From the IMG/VR virus record IMGVR_UViG_3300028802_000008, positions 1-64,000 of that record: a stretch of DNA of 64,000 nucleotides; one strand, written 5' to 3'. The translations under genes were made by a program, and so were the position numbers. The notes under the pieces were generated by a model. It was given only the letters and a program-made list of their open reading frames with translations. It searched no databases and was not told the origin of the DNA. Source of the DNA: a virus. Of this stretch, positions 1-6,397 are shown piece by piece (position 1 is the stretch's first letter; the number at the start of each line of letters is the position of its first letter).

Positions 1-95
1 AGCGCTCTACGCGGCGTAGCGGCAATCGCGTGCGGAATCGTGGCATTCTGGCAGGGGTCGGGAGAGCGCTCGGGAGAGCGCCGAAAAACGGGAAA

Positions 96-131
96 AGCGC
101 TCCCCTCTCCCGGTCGGGAGAGGGGAGCGCT
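96..131 (-). terminator. Intrinsic terminator of the leftward gene
   Basis: A perfect 16-bp hairpin (arms 96-111 and 116-131, loop GGTC) lies 14 bases beyond the stop codon of the minus-strand gene that ends at 145. On the minus strand it is followed by the T-rich run TTTTCCCGTTTTT, as expected of an intrinsic terminator. The stem is built from the GGGAGAGGGGAGCGCT words that recur throughout the first 3 kb. Confidence 0.7.
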
Positions 132-144
132 CGGTCAGAATCGG

Positions 145-942
145 TCAGACCGGGAGAGCGGCAATCTCGGCGGGTGAGAGATTGCAGATATCCGATACGG
201 TCCGCGCTACGTTCCCGGTGGGACGCAATTCGATGCAATGGTCGTAGGGGTTTTTCCAACCATTCTTTTCCTCTCCCCAACCATCGCAATGTTGAATCGC
301 GTTCGTGAGAGTCGGGAACCTCTCACCATCGGGAGTGACGAACGAGAGATTGACCGGATGACCAGGGGTCAATTCCGATTCGCAATGAATCGTCACCATC
401 GATGGGGGAGTGATTCCCGGCCGACCGAGCGTAACGAATGCCATACCATCGGCGCGGCTATGGTCCCGCGGGATGTTGCGCCGCGTGCGCTTTTTGGTCG
501 CGGCGGTCGCGGCAGGGGTCGGCGCAACCATTGCGGCAACATTCTCGGCGGTCATCGGGGTCACCCGCTCTAGAGCGTTCGCGAACATTGCCGCGACATC
601 ATCGGCGGTCAGACCATCGAACGATTCCACCGATTCGGTAGCGCCGAGACTGAACGCGGCCAGACCATCCACCGCGCGGACGATTCGATCGATGATGACC
701 GCCGCGGGGTCGGGACCGGTCGGCGCGGAGAGGATGACCGGGAGAACGTTCCCGAGCGCCGAATCGGTCGGGATGAGAGCGGCAATCTCCACGATTGCCG
801 ATTGACGCCGAGCGGGTGACCATTCCCGAACGATTGCGATAATCGAATCGTTCTCTCGGTCGGATGCCACGATTGCGGCAACATCGGCGGTCATCGGGAT
901 GGCCGCGGGTGCGGTCGGGGTAGTGCGATTCGGGGTAGACAT
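145..942 (-). CDS. Hypothetical protein, 265 aa, leftward
   Basis: I do not recognise the family. The reading frame is supported by a Shine-Dalgarno-like AGAAAGGGC about 9 bases before the ATG, a good promoter further upstream (-35 TTGCGC, 17-bp spacer, -10 TATAGT) and a terminator hairpin just past the stop. The protein is Ala/Thr/Ile-rich in its first 150 residues, has a short basic stretch (KKRTRRN) near residue 158, and a C-terminal part with a possible beta-rich domain. It is the only minus-strand gene in the left arm and is separated from the rightward genes by about 2 kb of mostly noncoding DNA, so it may be the end gene of a divergent transcription unit. No function is proposed. Confidence 0.6.
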   Translation of the reverse strand: MSTPNRTTPTAPAAIPMTADVAAIVASDRENDSIIAIVREWSPARRQSAIVEIAALIPTDSALGNVLPVILSAPTGPDPAAVIIDRIVRAVDGLAAFSLGATESVESFDGLTADDVAAMFANALERVTPMTAENVAAMVAPTPAATAATKKRTRRNIPRDHSRADGMAFVTLGRPGITPPSMVTIHCESELTPGHPVNLSFVTPDGERFPTLTNAIQHCDGWGEEKNGWKNPYDHCIELRPTGNVARTVSDICNLSPAEIAALPV

Positions 943-998
943 TTTGGATGCCCTTTCTAGGCTGTTGTGTTCGGCCGGGAATCGGCTGAACGGGAACC

Positions 999-1027
999 AC
1001 TATAGGGGTACCGAAAGCCGAGCGCAA
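999..1027 (-). promoter_or_regulatory. Promoter for the leftward gene
   Basis: On the minus strand TTGCGC (1022-1027) and TATAGT (999-1004) are separated by exactly 17 bp. The -10 lies about 57 bases upstream of the ATG at 942. The match to a housekeeping-sigma promoter is good. Confidence 0.65.
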
Positions 1028-1071
1028 CCTATTCGCGATTATCGTTGCGACACTAGGGGATTAGCGCTCCC

Positions 1072-1152
1072 GCGTGCGCTCCCCTCTCCCCTCCACGCGG
1101 CTATCGCGTGCGCTCCCCTCTCCCCTCCACGCGGCTATCGCGTGCGCTCCCC
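1072..1152. repeat. 34-bp tandem repeat, about 2.3 copies
   Basis: The word GCGTGCGCTCCCCT starts at 1072, 1106 and 1140, giving a 34-bp period whose first two units are identical and the third truncated. The repeat is made of the same GCGCTCCCCTCTCCC words as the terminator at 96-131. It runs into further GGGAGGGGTCGGCGCTC words up to about 1360. Confidence 0.75.
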
Positions 1153-1250
1153 TGCCGCGTGCGCTCGGCGCTCGGGAGGGGTCGGCGCTCGGCGCTCGGG
1201 AGCGCTCTCGGGAGGGGTCGGCGCTCGGGAATAGGGGTATTACGCGGGAC

Positions 1251-1296
1251 CGAACATACGTACTAGCCGGCGACGATTTTTCCGTACGTATGTTCG
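1251..1296. repeat. Perfect 13-bp inverted repeat
   Basis: CGAACATACGTAC (1251-1263) is mirrored by GTACGTATGTTCG (1284-1296) with a 20-base AT-richer loop. GGGGTA and TACCCC flank it and could extend the symmetry. It sits in intergenic DNA between divergent transcription units, so an operator or cruciform site is possible. Confidence 0.65.
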
Positions 1297-1468
1297 TACC
1301 CCTCCCGAGCGCTCTCCCGACCCCTCCCGAGCGCTCCCGAGCGCTCCCGGTCGCACGATTCCCGAGCGGTCGCGGCCGATTCCGGAAGGTTGGATTCCGC
1401 GTAATTTCCGCGTTGGCTTTCGCGTTCTCACGCGGTGAGAACGGGTTTTGGAATAGCTTGGAATGGCC

Positions 1469-1510
1469 TGGGGATAACTTACAGTCATTTGGGAATTAGC
1501 TTGTGGACAA
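1469..1510. promoter_or_regulatory. Two DnaA-box-like sites
   Basis: TGTGGACAA at 1502-1510 is the exact reverse complement of TTGTCCACA, the DnaA box described for high-GC actinobacteria. TGGGGATAA at 1469-1477 is one mismatch from the E. coli-type box. They lie in an AT-richer pocket about 450 bp left of three 47-bp direct repeats that carry further TTTGTGG words, so the region is a candidate replication origin. Confidence 0.45.
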
Positions 1511-1534
1511 CTTTCCGAAAAATTTCCCCGGACG

Positions 1535-1569
1535 CTTATGTAGGCAAGCGCTGTTGAGCTTGGAAATTT
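1535..1569 (+). repeat. Dispersed bipartite repeat, copy 1
   Basis: CTTATG, 15 bases, then GAGCTTGGAAATTT. This is one of about a dozen copies of an element whose consensus is CTTATG-N15-GAGCCTGAAAT. The spacer AAGCGCTGTT is also shared with other copies. Confidence 0.6.
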
Positions 1570-1596
1570 CTCCCGGAAAACTTTTCGAGAAATCGC

Positions 1597-1624
1597 TTGC
1601 AAACCCGAAACCGCTTGATATGAT
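1597..1624 (+). promoter_or_regulatory. Rightward promoter, leaderless type
   Basis: TTGCAA (1597-1602), a 16-bp spacer and TATGAT (1619-1624). The expected start of transcription falls at or next to the ATG at 1631, so the transcript of the small gene would be leaderless, a common arrangement in actinobacteria. Confidence 0.55.
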
Positions 1625-1630
1625 GAGGTC

Positions 1631-1777
1631 ATGAAGTCAAACGCACCCACCACACAAACCGCCAAGCCGCTGGCCGACCGGATCGCCGCTTACAAGCCGT
1701 ACGAGCCATTCAAGATGGTGACCGGAATCCGCACCCACCAAGCACACTTGCACGACGGGATGCGAGCCGATGACTGA
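1631..1777 (+). CDS. Small protein, 48 aa, probable leaderless mRNA
   Basis: The family is not recognised. The frame runs ATG to TGA with a strong G/C bias at third codon positions, as in the neighbouring genes, and starts 7 bases after a good -10 hexamer, with no Shine-Dalgarno site. The product is hydrophilic, with a basic/aromatic centre around residues 20-30 (AAYKPYEPFK). It stands alone between the origin-like repeats and the GC-rich low-complexity DNA that follows. It could be an initiator-associated or regulatory miniprotein, but nothing in the sequence decides this. Confidence 0.45.
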   Translation: MKSNAPTTQTAKPLADRIAAYKPYEPFKMVTGIRTHQAHLHDGMRADD

Positions 1778-2159
1778 CGGAAGCGTCGGCTTGCTTCCCG
1801 ACGGGAGCGGGGCTTGCCAAGCGACGGGAGCGGGCGGGATGCGGCTTGGGTAAGCGGCCAGTCGGCGGAGGCGGCTTACAAGCGGAGCGGGAGCGGGCGG
1901 GGCTTGCAAGCGGGAGCGGGGGCGGCTTGGGCTTGCGGAATTTAAGTTAAACTGCTTATTTGTGGCGGCTTGGTTGAGCCTGAAATTTTGGGGAACTTAC
2001 GCTTATTTGTGGCGGCTTGGTTGAGCCTGAAATTTTGGGCAGCTTTCGCTTATTTGTGGAAGCTCGGTTGAGCCTGAAAATATTGGGCTTACAAACACAA
2101 TCCACTACTTGTGGACCGCTTAGGGGGGTCGAACAATTTTGAGCGTTTGGGCCGCTGGG
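1778..2159. other. Noncoding low-complexity and tandem-repeat region
   Basis: No gene is visible. Bases 1778-1935 are an irregular array of GGGAGCGGG and GGCTTGC words. Bases 1940-1960 are AT-rich, then three 47-bp direct repeats follow (1955-2095) with a decayed fourth (2104-2121). A very long transcript beginning near here could include the structured RNA that follows. Confidence 0.6.
1955..2095 (+). repeat. Three 47-bp direct repeats (iteron-like)
   Basis: Units begin at 1955, 2002 and 2049. Each opens with CTTATTTGTGG, continues with GAGCCTGAAA about 20 bases later, and so also carries the dispersed bipartite repeat with its 15-bp spacing. The first two units are nearly identical; the third differs at a few positions. 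A partial fourth unit (ACTTGTGGACCGCTTAGG) is at 2104-2121. The TTTGTGG words resemble the core of DnaA boxes. Confidence 0.75.
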
Positions 2160-2860
2160 TCGATTACTTGTGCTGGCCGCGATAGACTGGCCGCGTAGCG
2201 GTCAGTTCGACCGACCGCCACAAAGTCCCGGAAAGTTGGGACCGCACCTTGACAACCAAAGACCCCGCTGCTGGTGGAACGTCCTAGAGGGATGAACCAC
2301 TACCACCACCTAAGCCCCAGTACTTACTGGCCGTTCGCAAAGCTCAACGGTTTACCCTCGGGTATGACGAAAAGGTATTAGGTGGAGGATGGACCGGCTG
2401 AAAGCTATGGGCTTGAGCATTGCTCGCCTAGTGCTGACAGATTCCCGGTCGGCAGAAAGCATGGCACTTGTGCCCTCTGCTACTGGCGTGACTGCCATAG
2501 GGGGTCTTAGGTGGTGGCACATTGAAAAGTGAAGATATCCGAAAGCACGGAGTAAGTGCAGGCGTTCGTTGACCTATACGGTCGGTGAAATGAGCCCGCG
2601 CTGCCGTAGTAAGTTGACCTAGTGGTGTACCGGGTTAGCGCAACAAGACGACGGAGTGGCTGTCAAAGTCAACCTGAGTCGTAACGTGGAACGAGATCAA
2701 AGTCCGAGGGCTTTGGTGAGGACTGTCCTAGTAACTAGCGCCGATTCCGACCGGTAGAACTAACAATAAGCTACGATCGTAGATGATTAAGTTCCGGGGA
2801 TTAGCTCAATAAAGTAATCGCAAAATCACGAGTAGAGTCCGCACTTACAGATGTGCTTTC
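2160..2860 (+). ncRNA. Giant structured noncoding RNA candidate (GOLLD-like)
   Basis: About 700 bases with no open frame but dense nested complementarity. The clearest helix pairs 2303-2318 with 2501-2517 (16 bp, one bulged base), closing a 180-base domain. Others: 2186-2194 with 2198-2206 (9 bp); 2317-2321 with 2326-2330; 2433-2438 with 2448-2453; 2461-2466 with 2493-2498; 2613-2618 with 2668-2673; 2648-2652 with 2677-2681; 2698-2704 with 2709-2715 (loop CGAG); 2799-2803 with 2815-2819; 2841-2844 with 2853-2856. GAAA-containing single-stranded stretches are frequent. Size, intricacy and phage context fit the GOLLD class, known from lake actinobacteria and phages, but I could not compare with the family alignment. 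ROOL-like or a new class are alternatives. The strand is inferred from the rightward neighbours. Confidence 0.6.
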
Positions 2861-2898
2861 GGTTGCCAATGGTGTCTCTTGGTCGGTTTACGGGACGT

Positions 2899-3012
2899 GG
2901 CAGGGGTCGGGAGAGCGCTCCCGGTCGGGAGGGGATTACCCCTCCCGGTCGGCGCTCTAGTCGGCGCTCGGGAGGGGATTACCCCTCCCGGTCGGCGCTC
3001 CCGACCCCTGCC
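2899..3012. repeat. Large compound palindrome
   Basis: A 14-bp outer inverted repeat (2899-2912 with 2999-3012) encloses two copies, 43 bp apart, of a perfect 22-bp palindrome with arms CGGGAGGGG and CCCCTCCCG around ATTA (2926-2947 and 2969-2990). The remainder is GGTCGGCGCTC words like those near 1200. It lies between the structured RNA and the first gene of the left-arm operon and could be a transcript-end structure, a cruciform, or a protein-binding array. Confidence 0.75.
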
Positions 3013-3014
3013 AT

Positions 3015-3094
3015 CCCGAAAGCATCCGAACTTGTATCGGACGCTTTCGGGGTGCGGGAATCCCCCACGCCCACTTTGACCAGGGAGAAACACT
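3015..3094 (+). promoter_or_regulatory. Hairpin plus conserved leader before the first left-arm gene
   Basis: CCCGAAAGCATCCGA (3015-3029) pairs with 3037-3051 (one mismatch), loop ACTTGTA. It is followed by a mini-hairpin (GTGCGGGAATCCCCCAC) and a leader ending CCAGGGAGAAACACT before the ATG. The same order, long stem, short GGGA/CCC stem, leader with GGGAG or AAGGAG, recurs before other left-arm genes with different stem sequences, which suggests an RNA-level role. Confidence 0.6.
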
Positions 3095-3430
3095 ATGACT
3101 TACCACACGCCCGATGAGATCGCTGCTTACCTTGGTGAGCCGGTCGACTTCACTCACGACATCGGGTTGATCCACACTTGCGTGCGGATTGTCGGGCGCT
3201 TTGCTCCCGGCGATCCTCAACGCGACGCGGTCCTTGTGAACGACGCTGCCGATTCGATCTTTGACTTTGTCGGAGATTACTTGGCAGAGCCGGTGACGGC
3301 CTACTTCGGACATACACTTGCCGAGTACCGTCCGTCACTTTGGAGCCGGACAAAGCGACGCTTTGTTCGGATCATCCAAAGCCTGGACGGCTTGCTGTTC
3401 TCGCTCCGGTCGCTTGGACCGCAGCGATGA
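3095..3430 (+). CDS. Hypothetical protein, 111 aa
   Basis: The family is unknown. The ATG follows a good Shine-Dalgarno (AGGGAGA, spacing about 8) in the conserved leader. The protein is acidic and helical in its first 80 residues and ends in a basic amphipathic segment (SRTKRRFVRII, near residue 86-96) that might touch membrane or nucleic acid. Its stop overlaps the next start as ATGA (3427-3430), so the two are probably translated together. It is the first gene after the structured RNA candidate. Confidence 0.7.
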   Translation: MTYHTPDEIAAYLGEPVDFTHDIGLIHTCVRIVGRFAPGDPQRDAVLVNDAADSIFDFVGDYLAEPVTAYFGHTLAEYRPSLWSRTKRRFVRIIQSLDGLLFSLRSLGPQR

Positions 3431-3633
3431 TCAAAACACTTCCCATTCCAACTGTCCTTATCGGGAACGTCGATGGCGTCAAAGCGTGGATTGCTTTGAC
3501 GTTGGATCGTTCACTTGATTCGATGGAGTTTATCGGAGACGAGATTTACGAATCCGGTCCCATCGACACTTCACTTGACTACCTCGGCCGCATTGACTTG
3601 TGGTCGGACAGTCTCGTGATCGAAAGCCACTGA
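3427..3633 (+). CDS. Hypothetical protein, 68 aa
   Basis: The family is unknown. The start is fixed by the ATGA overlap with the preceding gene. The product is small, acidic and apparently globular, with alternating hydrophobic and acidic residues. It is followed by two hairpins (3643-3664 with a TTCG loop, and 3667-3703), so it is the last gene of a two-gene cassette. Confidence 0.65.
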   Translation: MIKTLPIPTVLIGNVDGVKAWIALTLDRSLDSMEFIGDEIYESGPIDTSLDYLGRIDLWSDSLVIESH

Positions 3634-3642
3634 CACTTTGGC

Positions 3643-3744
3643 GGCACCGACTTCGGTCGGTGTCGTCCCATAAGGCAGCGAACTTGTGTCGCTGCCTTAT
3701 GGGGCGAGGGATAAGCCCACGTCCACTTACCAGGGAGACAAACC
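3643..3744 (+). promoter_or_regulatory. Double hairpin and conserved leader
   Basis: A 9-bp stem with a UUCG tetraloop (3643-3664) is followed at once by a perfect 15-bp stem (3667-3681 with 3689-3703, loop ACTTGTG). Then come the short GGGATAAGCCC stem and a leader ending CCAGGGAGACAAACC. There is no T-run after either stem, so simple termination is unlikely; RNA processing, stabilisation or regulated translation are better guesses. Confidence 0.65.
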
Positions 3745-3945
3745 ATGTTGTTCGTTGTCGAAAGCAACGATCCAGTCCCTTTCATCTTCATGGTGGAAGC
3801 GGAAACGCACAACGATGCTGCTCAAGTGGCAAACGCTTTCCTGCTCTCAAAGGGCTTGATTGACGTGAACTTCAGCACCATCACCTTGGCTGAACTTACT
3901 GCGGAAGTGGTAAGGGAAGCCCAGGATATCTTGACAAGCCACTGA
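3745..3945 (+). CDS. Hypothetical protein, 66 aa
   Basis: The family is unknown. The ATG follows the conserved leader with a GGGAGA ribosome-binding site. The composition suggests a small alpha/beta domain: a hydrophobic strand (residues 1-17), a helix (18-33), a strand and a C-terminal helix, the layout of many small ferredoxin-like or ribbon proteins. It forms a one-gene cassette between two hairpin-leader modules. Confidence 0.65.
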   Translation: MLFVVESNDPVPFIFMVEAETHNDAAQVANAFLLSKGLIDVNFSTITLAELTAEVVREAQDILTSH

Positions 3946-3983
3946 CTTGTCGGGCGGCATAAGCTCAAGGCATGGGCTTGTGT

Positions 3984-4120
3984 CGCCCCACAAGCATTCA
4001 AAGCTAAGTTCAAAAAACAAACCACGCTTATGTGGGTATGTTCGGTTGAGCCTGAAATTTGAACGCTTGTGGGGCGAGGGAAAGTATCCCACGTCTAAAC
4101 CGACACCAAGGAGATACAAA
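3984..4120 (+). promoter_or_regulatory. 19-base stem with the dispersed repeat in its loop, then leader
   Basis: CGCCCCACAAGCATTCAAA (3984-4002) pairs with 4058-4076 at 18 of 19 positions. The 55-base loop is nearly all one extended copy of the bipartite repeat (core 4027-4060). The stem is followed by GGGAAAGTATCCC and a leader ending ACCAAGGAGATACAAA before the ATG at 4121. An alternative stem, GGGCG (3952-3956) with CGCCC (3984-3988), would exclude the main one. Confidence 0.65.
4027..4060 (+). repeat. Dispersed bipartite repeat, loop copy
   Basis: CTTATG-N15-GAGCCTGAAATTT. The 20 bases before it (AAGTTCAAAAAACAAACCAC) recur almost unchanged before the copy at 4575, so these two copies share an element of about 55 bp. 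Confidence 0.7.
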
Positions 4121-4543
4121 ATGCACATCATTGTCATCGGAAATGTCGTGGAGGGATTCAAGTTCTTTGGACCCTTCTCCGACATCAAAACGGAAGCGCA
4201 GGCGATCTTGGACGAGCACCCTGAGGGTGTTTGGACCGAGCTTCAGTCAGTGCCTTCGGACGAGGCAAAGTACCTCAAAAGCTTCGGCATCAAGAAAGTC
4301 GAAGTGGCCCGCGGTACCTTCTGGACTGTGATCCAGTACTTGCACACTTACGGTGATACCGGTTCTTCCGTGATCACCGAAGGTGGCGACCATCACTGGC
4401 TAAGTGAGGACGCAGCCAAATCCGCTAAGCGGGTCTACGAAGTCTGCACCGCTTACCACGGTAAGTCGCCCAGTGAAGTGATGGAGGCTTTCGGGAACTA
4501 CTTCCCGGAAGAGTTCTGGCCCCTTGTGGAGCCGATGTACTGA
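4121..4543 (+). CDS. Hypothetical protein, 140 aa
   Basis: The family is unknown. The start is set by the conserved leader (AAGGAGATACAAA then ATG). The N-terminal 30 residues resemble the strand-helix start of small phage or plasmid proteins that report a time or environmental field (IIVIGNVVEGFKFFGPF then a helix). A central VIQYLHTYGD segment and an amphipathic C-terminal helix are visible. There is no catalytic motif or membrane segment. It is followed by a copy of the dispersed repeat and by the promoter-bearing hairpin of the AAA+ gene. Confidence 0.7.
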   Translation: MHIIVIGNVVEGFKFFGPFSDIKTEAQAILDEHPEGVWTELQSVPSDEAKYLKSFGIKKVEVARGTFWTVIQYLHTYGDTGSSVITEGGDHHWLSEDAAKSAKRVYEVCTAYHGKSPSEVMEAFGNYFPEEFWPLVEPMY

Positions 4544-4574
4544 AGACAAGCCAAAGTTGAAAAACAAACCCACG

Positions 4575-4608
4575 CTTATGTAGGTAAGCGCTGGTGAGCC
4601 TGAAAGTT
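4575..4608 (+). repeat. Dispersed bipartite repeat, copy before the AAA+ gene
   Basis: CTTATG-N15-GAGCCTGAAAGTT with the shared 5' extension AAGTTGAAAAACAAACCCAC. The first part also forms a small hairpin (GCTTA, TAAGC). It abuts the inverted repeat that carries the extended -10 promoter. Confidence 0.7.
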
Positions 4609-4612
4609 GCGC

Positions 4613-4735
4613 GTGAGCCATCGAGCAAGTGTGATATACTTGTTCGATGGTTCACCGGAGCCTTTGTGTTCCCTTGCGATTCTCATTCCGAGAGCCGCAA
4701 GAACAAGCAATACCAAGAGACCATTGGAGGTCATA
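4613..4735 (+). promoter_or_regulatory. Extended -10 promoter inside an 18-bp inverted repeat; leader hairpin
   Basis: Arms 4613-4630 and 4638-4655 pair over 18 bp with two G-T wobbles. The centre reads TGATATACT, an extended -10 (TG at 4632-4633, TATACT at 4635-4640); the -35 position is weak. A second stem-loop (4673-4701, arms CTTGCG and CGCAAG) and TTGGAGG precede the ATG at 4736. A repressor bound to the symmetrical site would cover the -10. Confidence 0.5.
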
Positions 4736-6268
4736 ATGTCAATCACCAAGTCATGCTTGGATTGCCCGTCACTTCTGACGAAGGACGAAGCGGAAACATT
4801 CTTTGGAGTCGCCAACGCGGCTCCGATGTGCTCCCGCTTTGGCCACATCTTCGGACATGTGGGCAATCAAAGTGTGTATCTGGAAGCTGCGACCAAGATG
4901 GCGGCGGGCTGCACGTCTTATGGACAGCCTGCTGCATCGAGCCCAGCTTCCGACCTCACTTTGTCGTGGTTCAACCCAAGGCCGGAGTTGCTCAACGCGA
5001 CTTCGACTGGTCCCAGCTTCTGCGGGGACTGCAAGAACTACGACGAAGTGATGAACGGTTGTGCTGCAACGGGAAGAGTGATCTTCCCGGAGCGCGTCAA
5101 GCAGGAAGCCGTCAACTGCGCTTGGAGCCGTATCGGCGCACCAAGTGAAGCAGTTGGCAGCAAGCTGGACGCGTGGGGCACGGCTGCTCAAGTGTTCGTG
5201 CGGAACGCGACGACGACGCCAAGTGCGCCGCCGCCGCCGCCACCGAAGACGGTCAAGAAAGTGAAAGCCATCTTCGACCCTGCGACTTATTCTTCCGACG
5301 CTCCGGTGACGGAAGATCACAAGAAGCAGGGCATTCGGGCGTGGTTCAAGCTGGAGACAAAGCGAGGCAAGGTCATGTACCTGCCGATCTTTGAAGGATC
5401 GTTCTTCGGTGAGAATGAAGCGTTGATTCCGACTGCCAAGTCGGAGCACGGCGATCCTACCTTGTATATCGACCACGCGAACTTGATCGAAGAGTTCGCC
5501 ATCATGGTCTACAAGAAAGACCTGAACTTGGTCATCGAAGGGGAGCCGGGAACCGGTAAGACGGATGGTTGGCGTTACTTGGCACATCGTCTCAACATGC
5601 CTTTCGTGCGCCTTGCGTACAACGAGGCAAGTGAGTCGGATCAGTTCCTCGGCTTGTACGAGTTCGATCCCATCAAGGGAACGTACTTGAATCCGGGGAT
5701 GCTTCCCGAATGGTGGGTGCAGCAATGCTTCCTCCTTTCGGATGAGCCAAACACGCCAGACTCCAACGCGATCATGCAAGCGTATCGGTCGATGAACGAC
5801 TCCTCAAGGGAGTTGATCGTCTACAAAGAGCGCTTCCGTCGTCACGATTACTGCTTCCACGCGATGGCGATGAATCCACACTGGGACTTCCGGAACATCG
5901 GAACGAAGCCACTTGCCAGTGCGGATTCCCGCAGGCTTGCATTCTTCTGGATGCCAAACCCGGATGAGAAGATGCTTCGACAGATCATCTCTTCCACGGT
6001 TGAGCGTCTTGATGGTGTCGAGCCTGACAAGAAGCTTCTCGATGTGATGATCAAGATCGGCAACGATCTTCGCAACATGTCGAAAGAGGGTACGCTTCCG
6101 GACTTCTGGACCGTATCCCAAGAGATCAAGGTCGCCCGTCTCGTGGATGACTTTGGTCTGGAGGGTGCGTACAAGCGTGCCTACTTCAACTACATCTCGC
6201 CCGACGACGCGGAAGCGGCTTTGGGCGCGATCAAGTCCCACATTCCTTATGGAGCGGACTTCCAGTAA
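4736..6268 (+). CDS. MoxR/CobS-like AAA+ ATPase with N-terminal Cys-rich module
   Basis: A 510-aa ATPase. Residues 1-130 hold many cysteines (CLDC at 7-10, C32, C59, CGDC at 96-99, C109, C128), probably zinc-binding. A proline run (165-170) leads to the AAA+ module: Walker A GEPGTGKT at 269-276, Walker B LLSDE at 333-337, sensor-1 asparagine in AMAMNP near 380, and arginines 399-400 as finger or sensor-2 candidates. MoxR/CobS-type ATPases remodel or load partners carrying a VWA domain; the next gene encodes one, so the two likely act together. The ATG has GGAGG at spacing 6. The zinc module is extra to the usual MoxR architecture and may choose the target. The substrate is unknown; cobalt chelation is unlikely since no cobaltochelatase large subunit is present. 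Confidence 0.85.
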   Translation: MSITKSCLDCPSLLTKDEAETFFGVANAAPMCSRFGHIFGHVGNQSVYLEAATKMAAGCTSYGQPAASSPASDLTLSWFNPRPELLNATSTGPSFCGDCKNYDEVMNGCAATGRVIFPERVKQEAVNCAWSRIGAPSEAVGSKLDAWGTAAQVFVRNATTTPSAPPPPPPKTVKKVKAIFDPATYSSDAPVTEDHKKQGIRAWFKLETKRGKVMYLPIFEGSFFGENEALIPTAKSEHGDPTLYIDHANLIEEFAIMVYKKDLNLVIEGEPGTGKTDGWRYLAHRLNMPFVRLAYNEASESDQFLGLYEFDPIKGTYLNPGMLPEWWVQQCFLLSDEPNTPDSNAIMQAYRSMNDSSRELIVYKERFRRHDYCFHAMAMNPHWDFRNIGTKPLASADSRRLAFFWMPNPDEKMLRQIISSTVERLDGVEPDKKLLDVMIKIGNDLRNMSKEGTLPDFWTVSQEIKVARLVDDFGLEGAYKRAYFNYISPDDAEAALGAIKSHIPYGADFQ

Positions 6269-6277
6269 GCCTGGACC

Positions 6278-6397
6278 GTCGGCTTCCCCTGACAAGGGAG
6301 GCCGAACGGCCCGATGAGCACTCAAAGTTCACGCTTTGAGTGCTCATCGGACTGCAAAGTCCAAAACAACCGACACCAGGCAACCAAGGAGATCAAG
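6278..6397 (+). promoter_or_regulatory. Two hairpins and conserved leader before the VWA gene
   Basis: A 9-bp stem (in 6278-6307) is followed by a perfect 17-bp stem, arms 6311-6327 and 6334-6350, loop TTCACG. A leader containing ACCGACACCAGG and CCAAGGAGATCAAG leads to the ATG. No T-run follows. The architecture matches the other left-arm modules while the stem sequences differ. Confidence 0.65.

Larger units (their letters stand above)
943..1630. other. Noncoding, repeat-rich stretch left of the origin candidate
   Basis: I see no credible gene here. The stretch holds the minus-strand promoter, 34-bp tandem repeats (from 1072), a run of GAGCGCTC/GGGAGGGGTC words (1150-1360), a 13-bp inverted repeat (1251-1296), two DnaA-box-like sites (1469-1477 and 1502-1510), one copy of the dispersed bipartite repeat (1535-1569) and a rightward promoter at its right end. 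Confidence 0.6.

Noticed and set aside
1955-2095. CRISPR array
   Set aside because: The 47-bp units are direct tandem repeats without unique spacers, and no cas genes lie nearby. The Cas4-like nuclease at 43623 is isolated.
2698-2760. Group I intron or tRNA inside the structured RNA
   Set aside because: The segments resembling P7 or T-arm motifs do not assemble into a core or cloverleaf, and no split gene or CCA end is present.
4769-5779. A 336-aa open frame on the minus strand
   Set aside because: It lies antisense to the well-supported ATPase gene, has no Shine-Dalgarno site and an Arg/His-rich composition typical of shadow frames.
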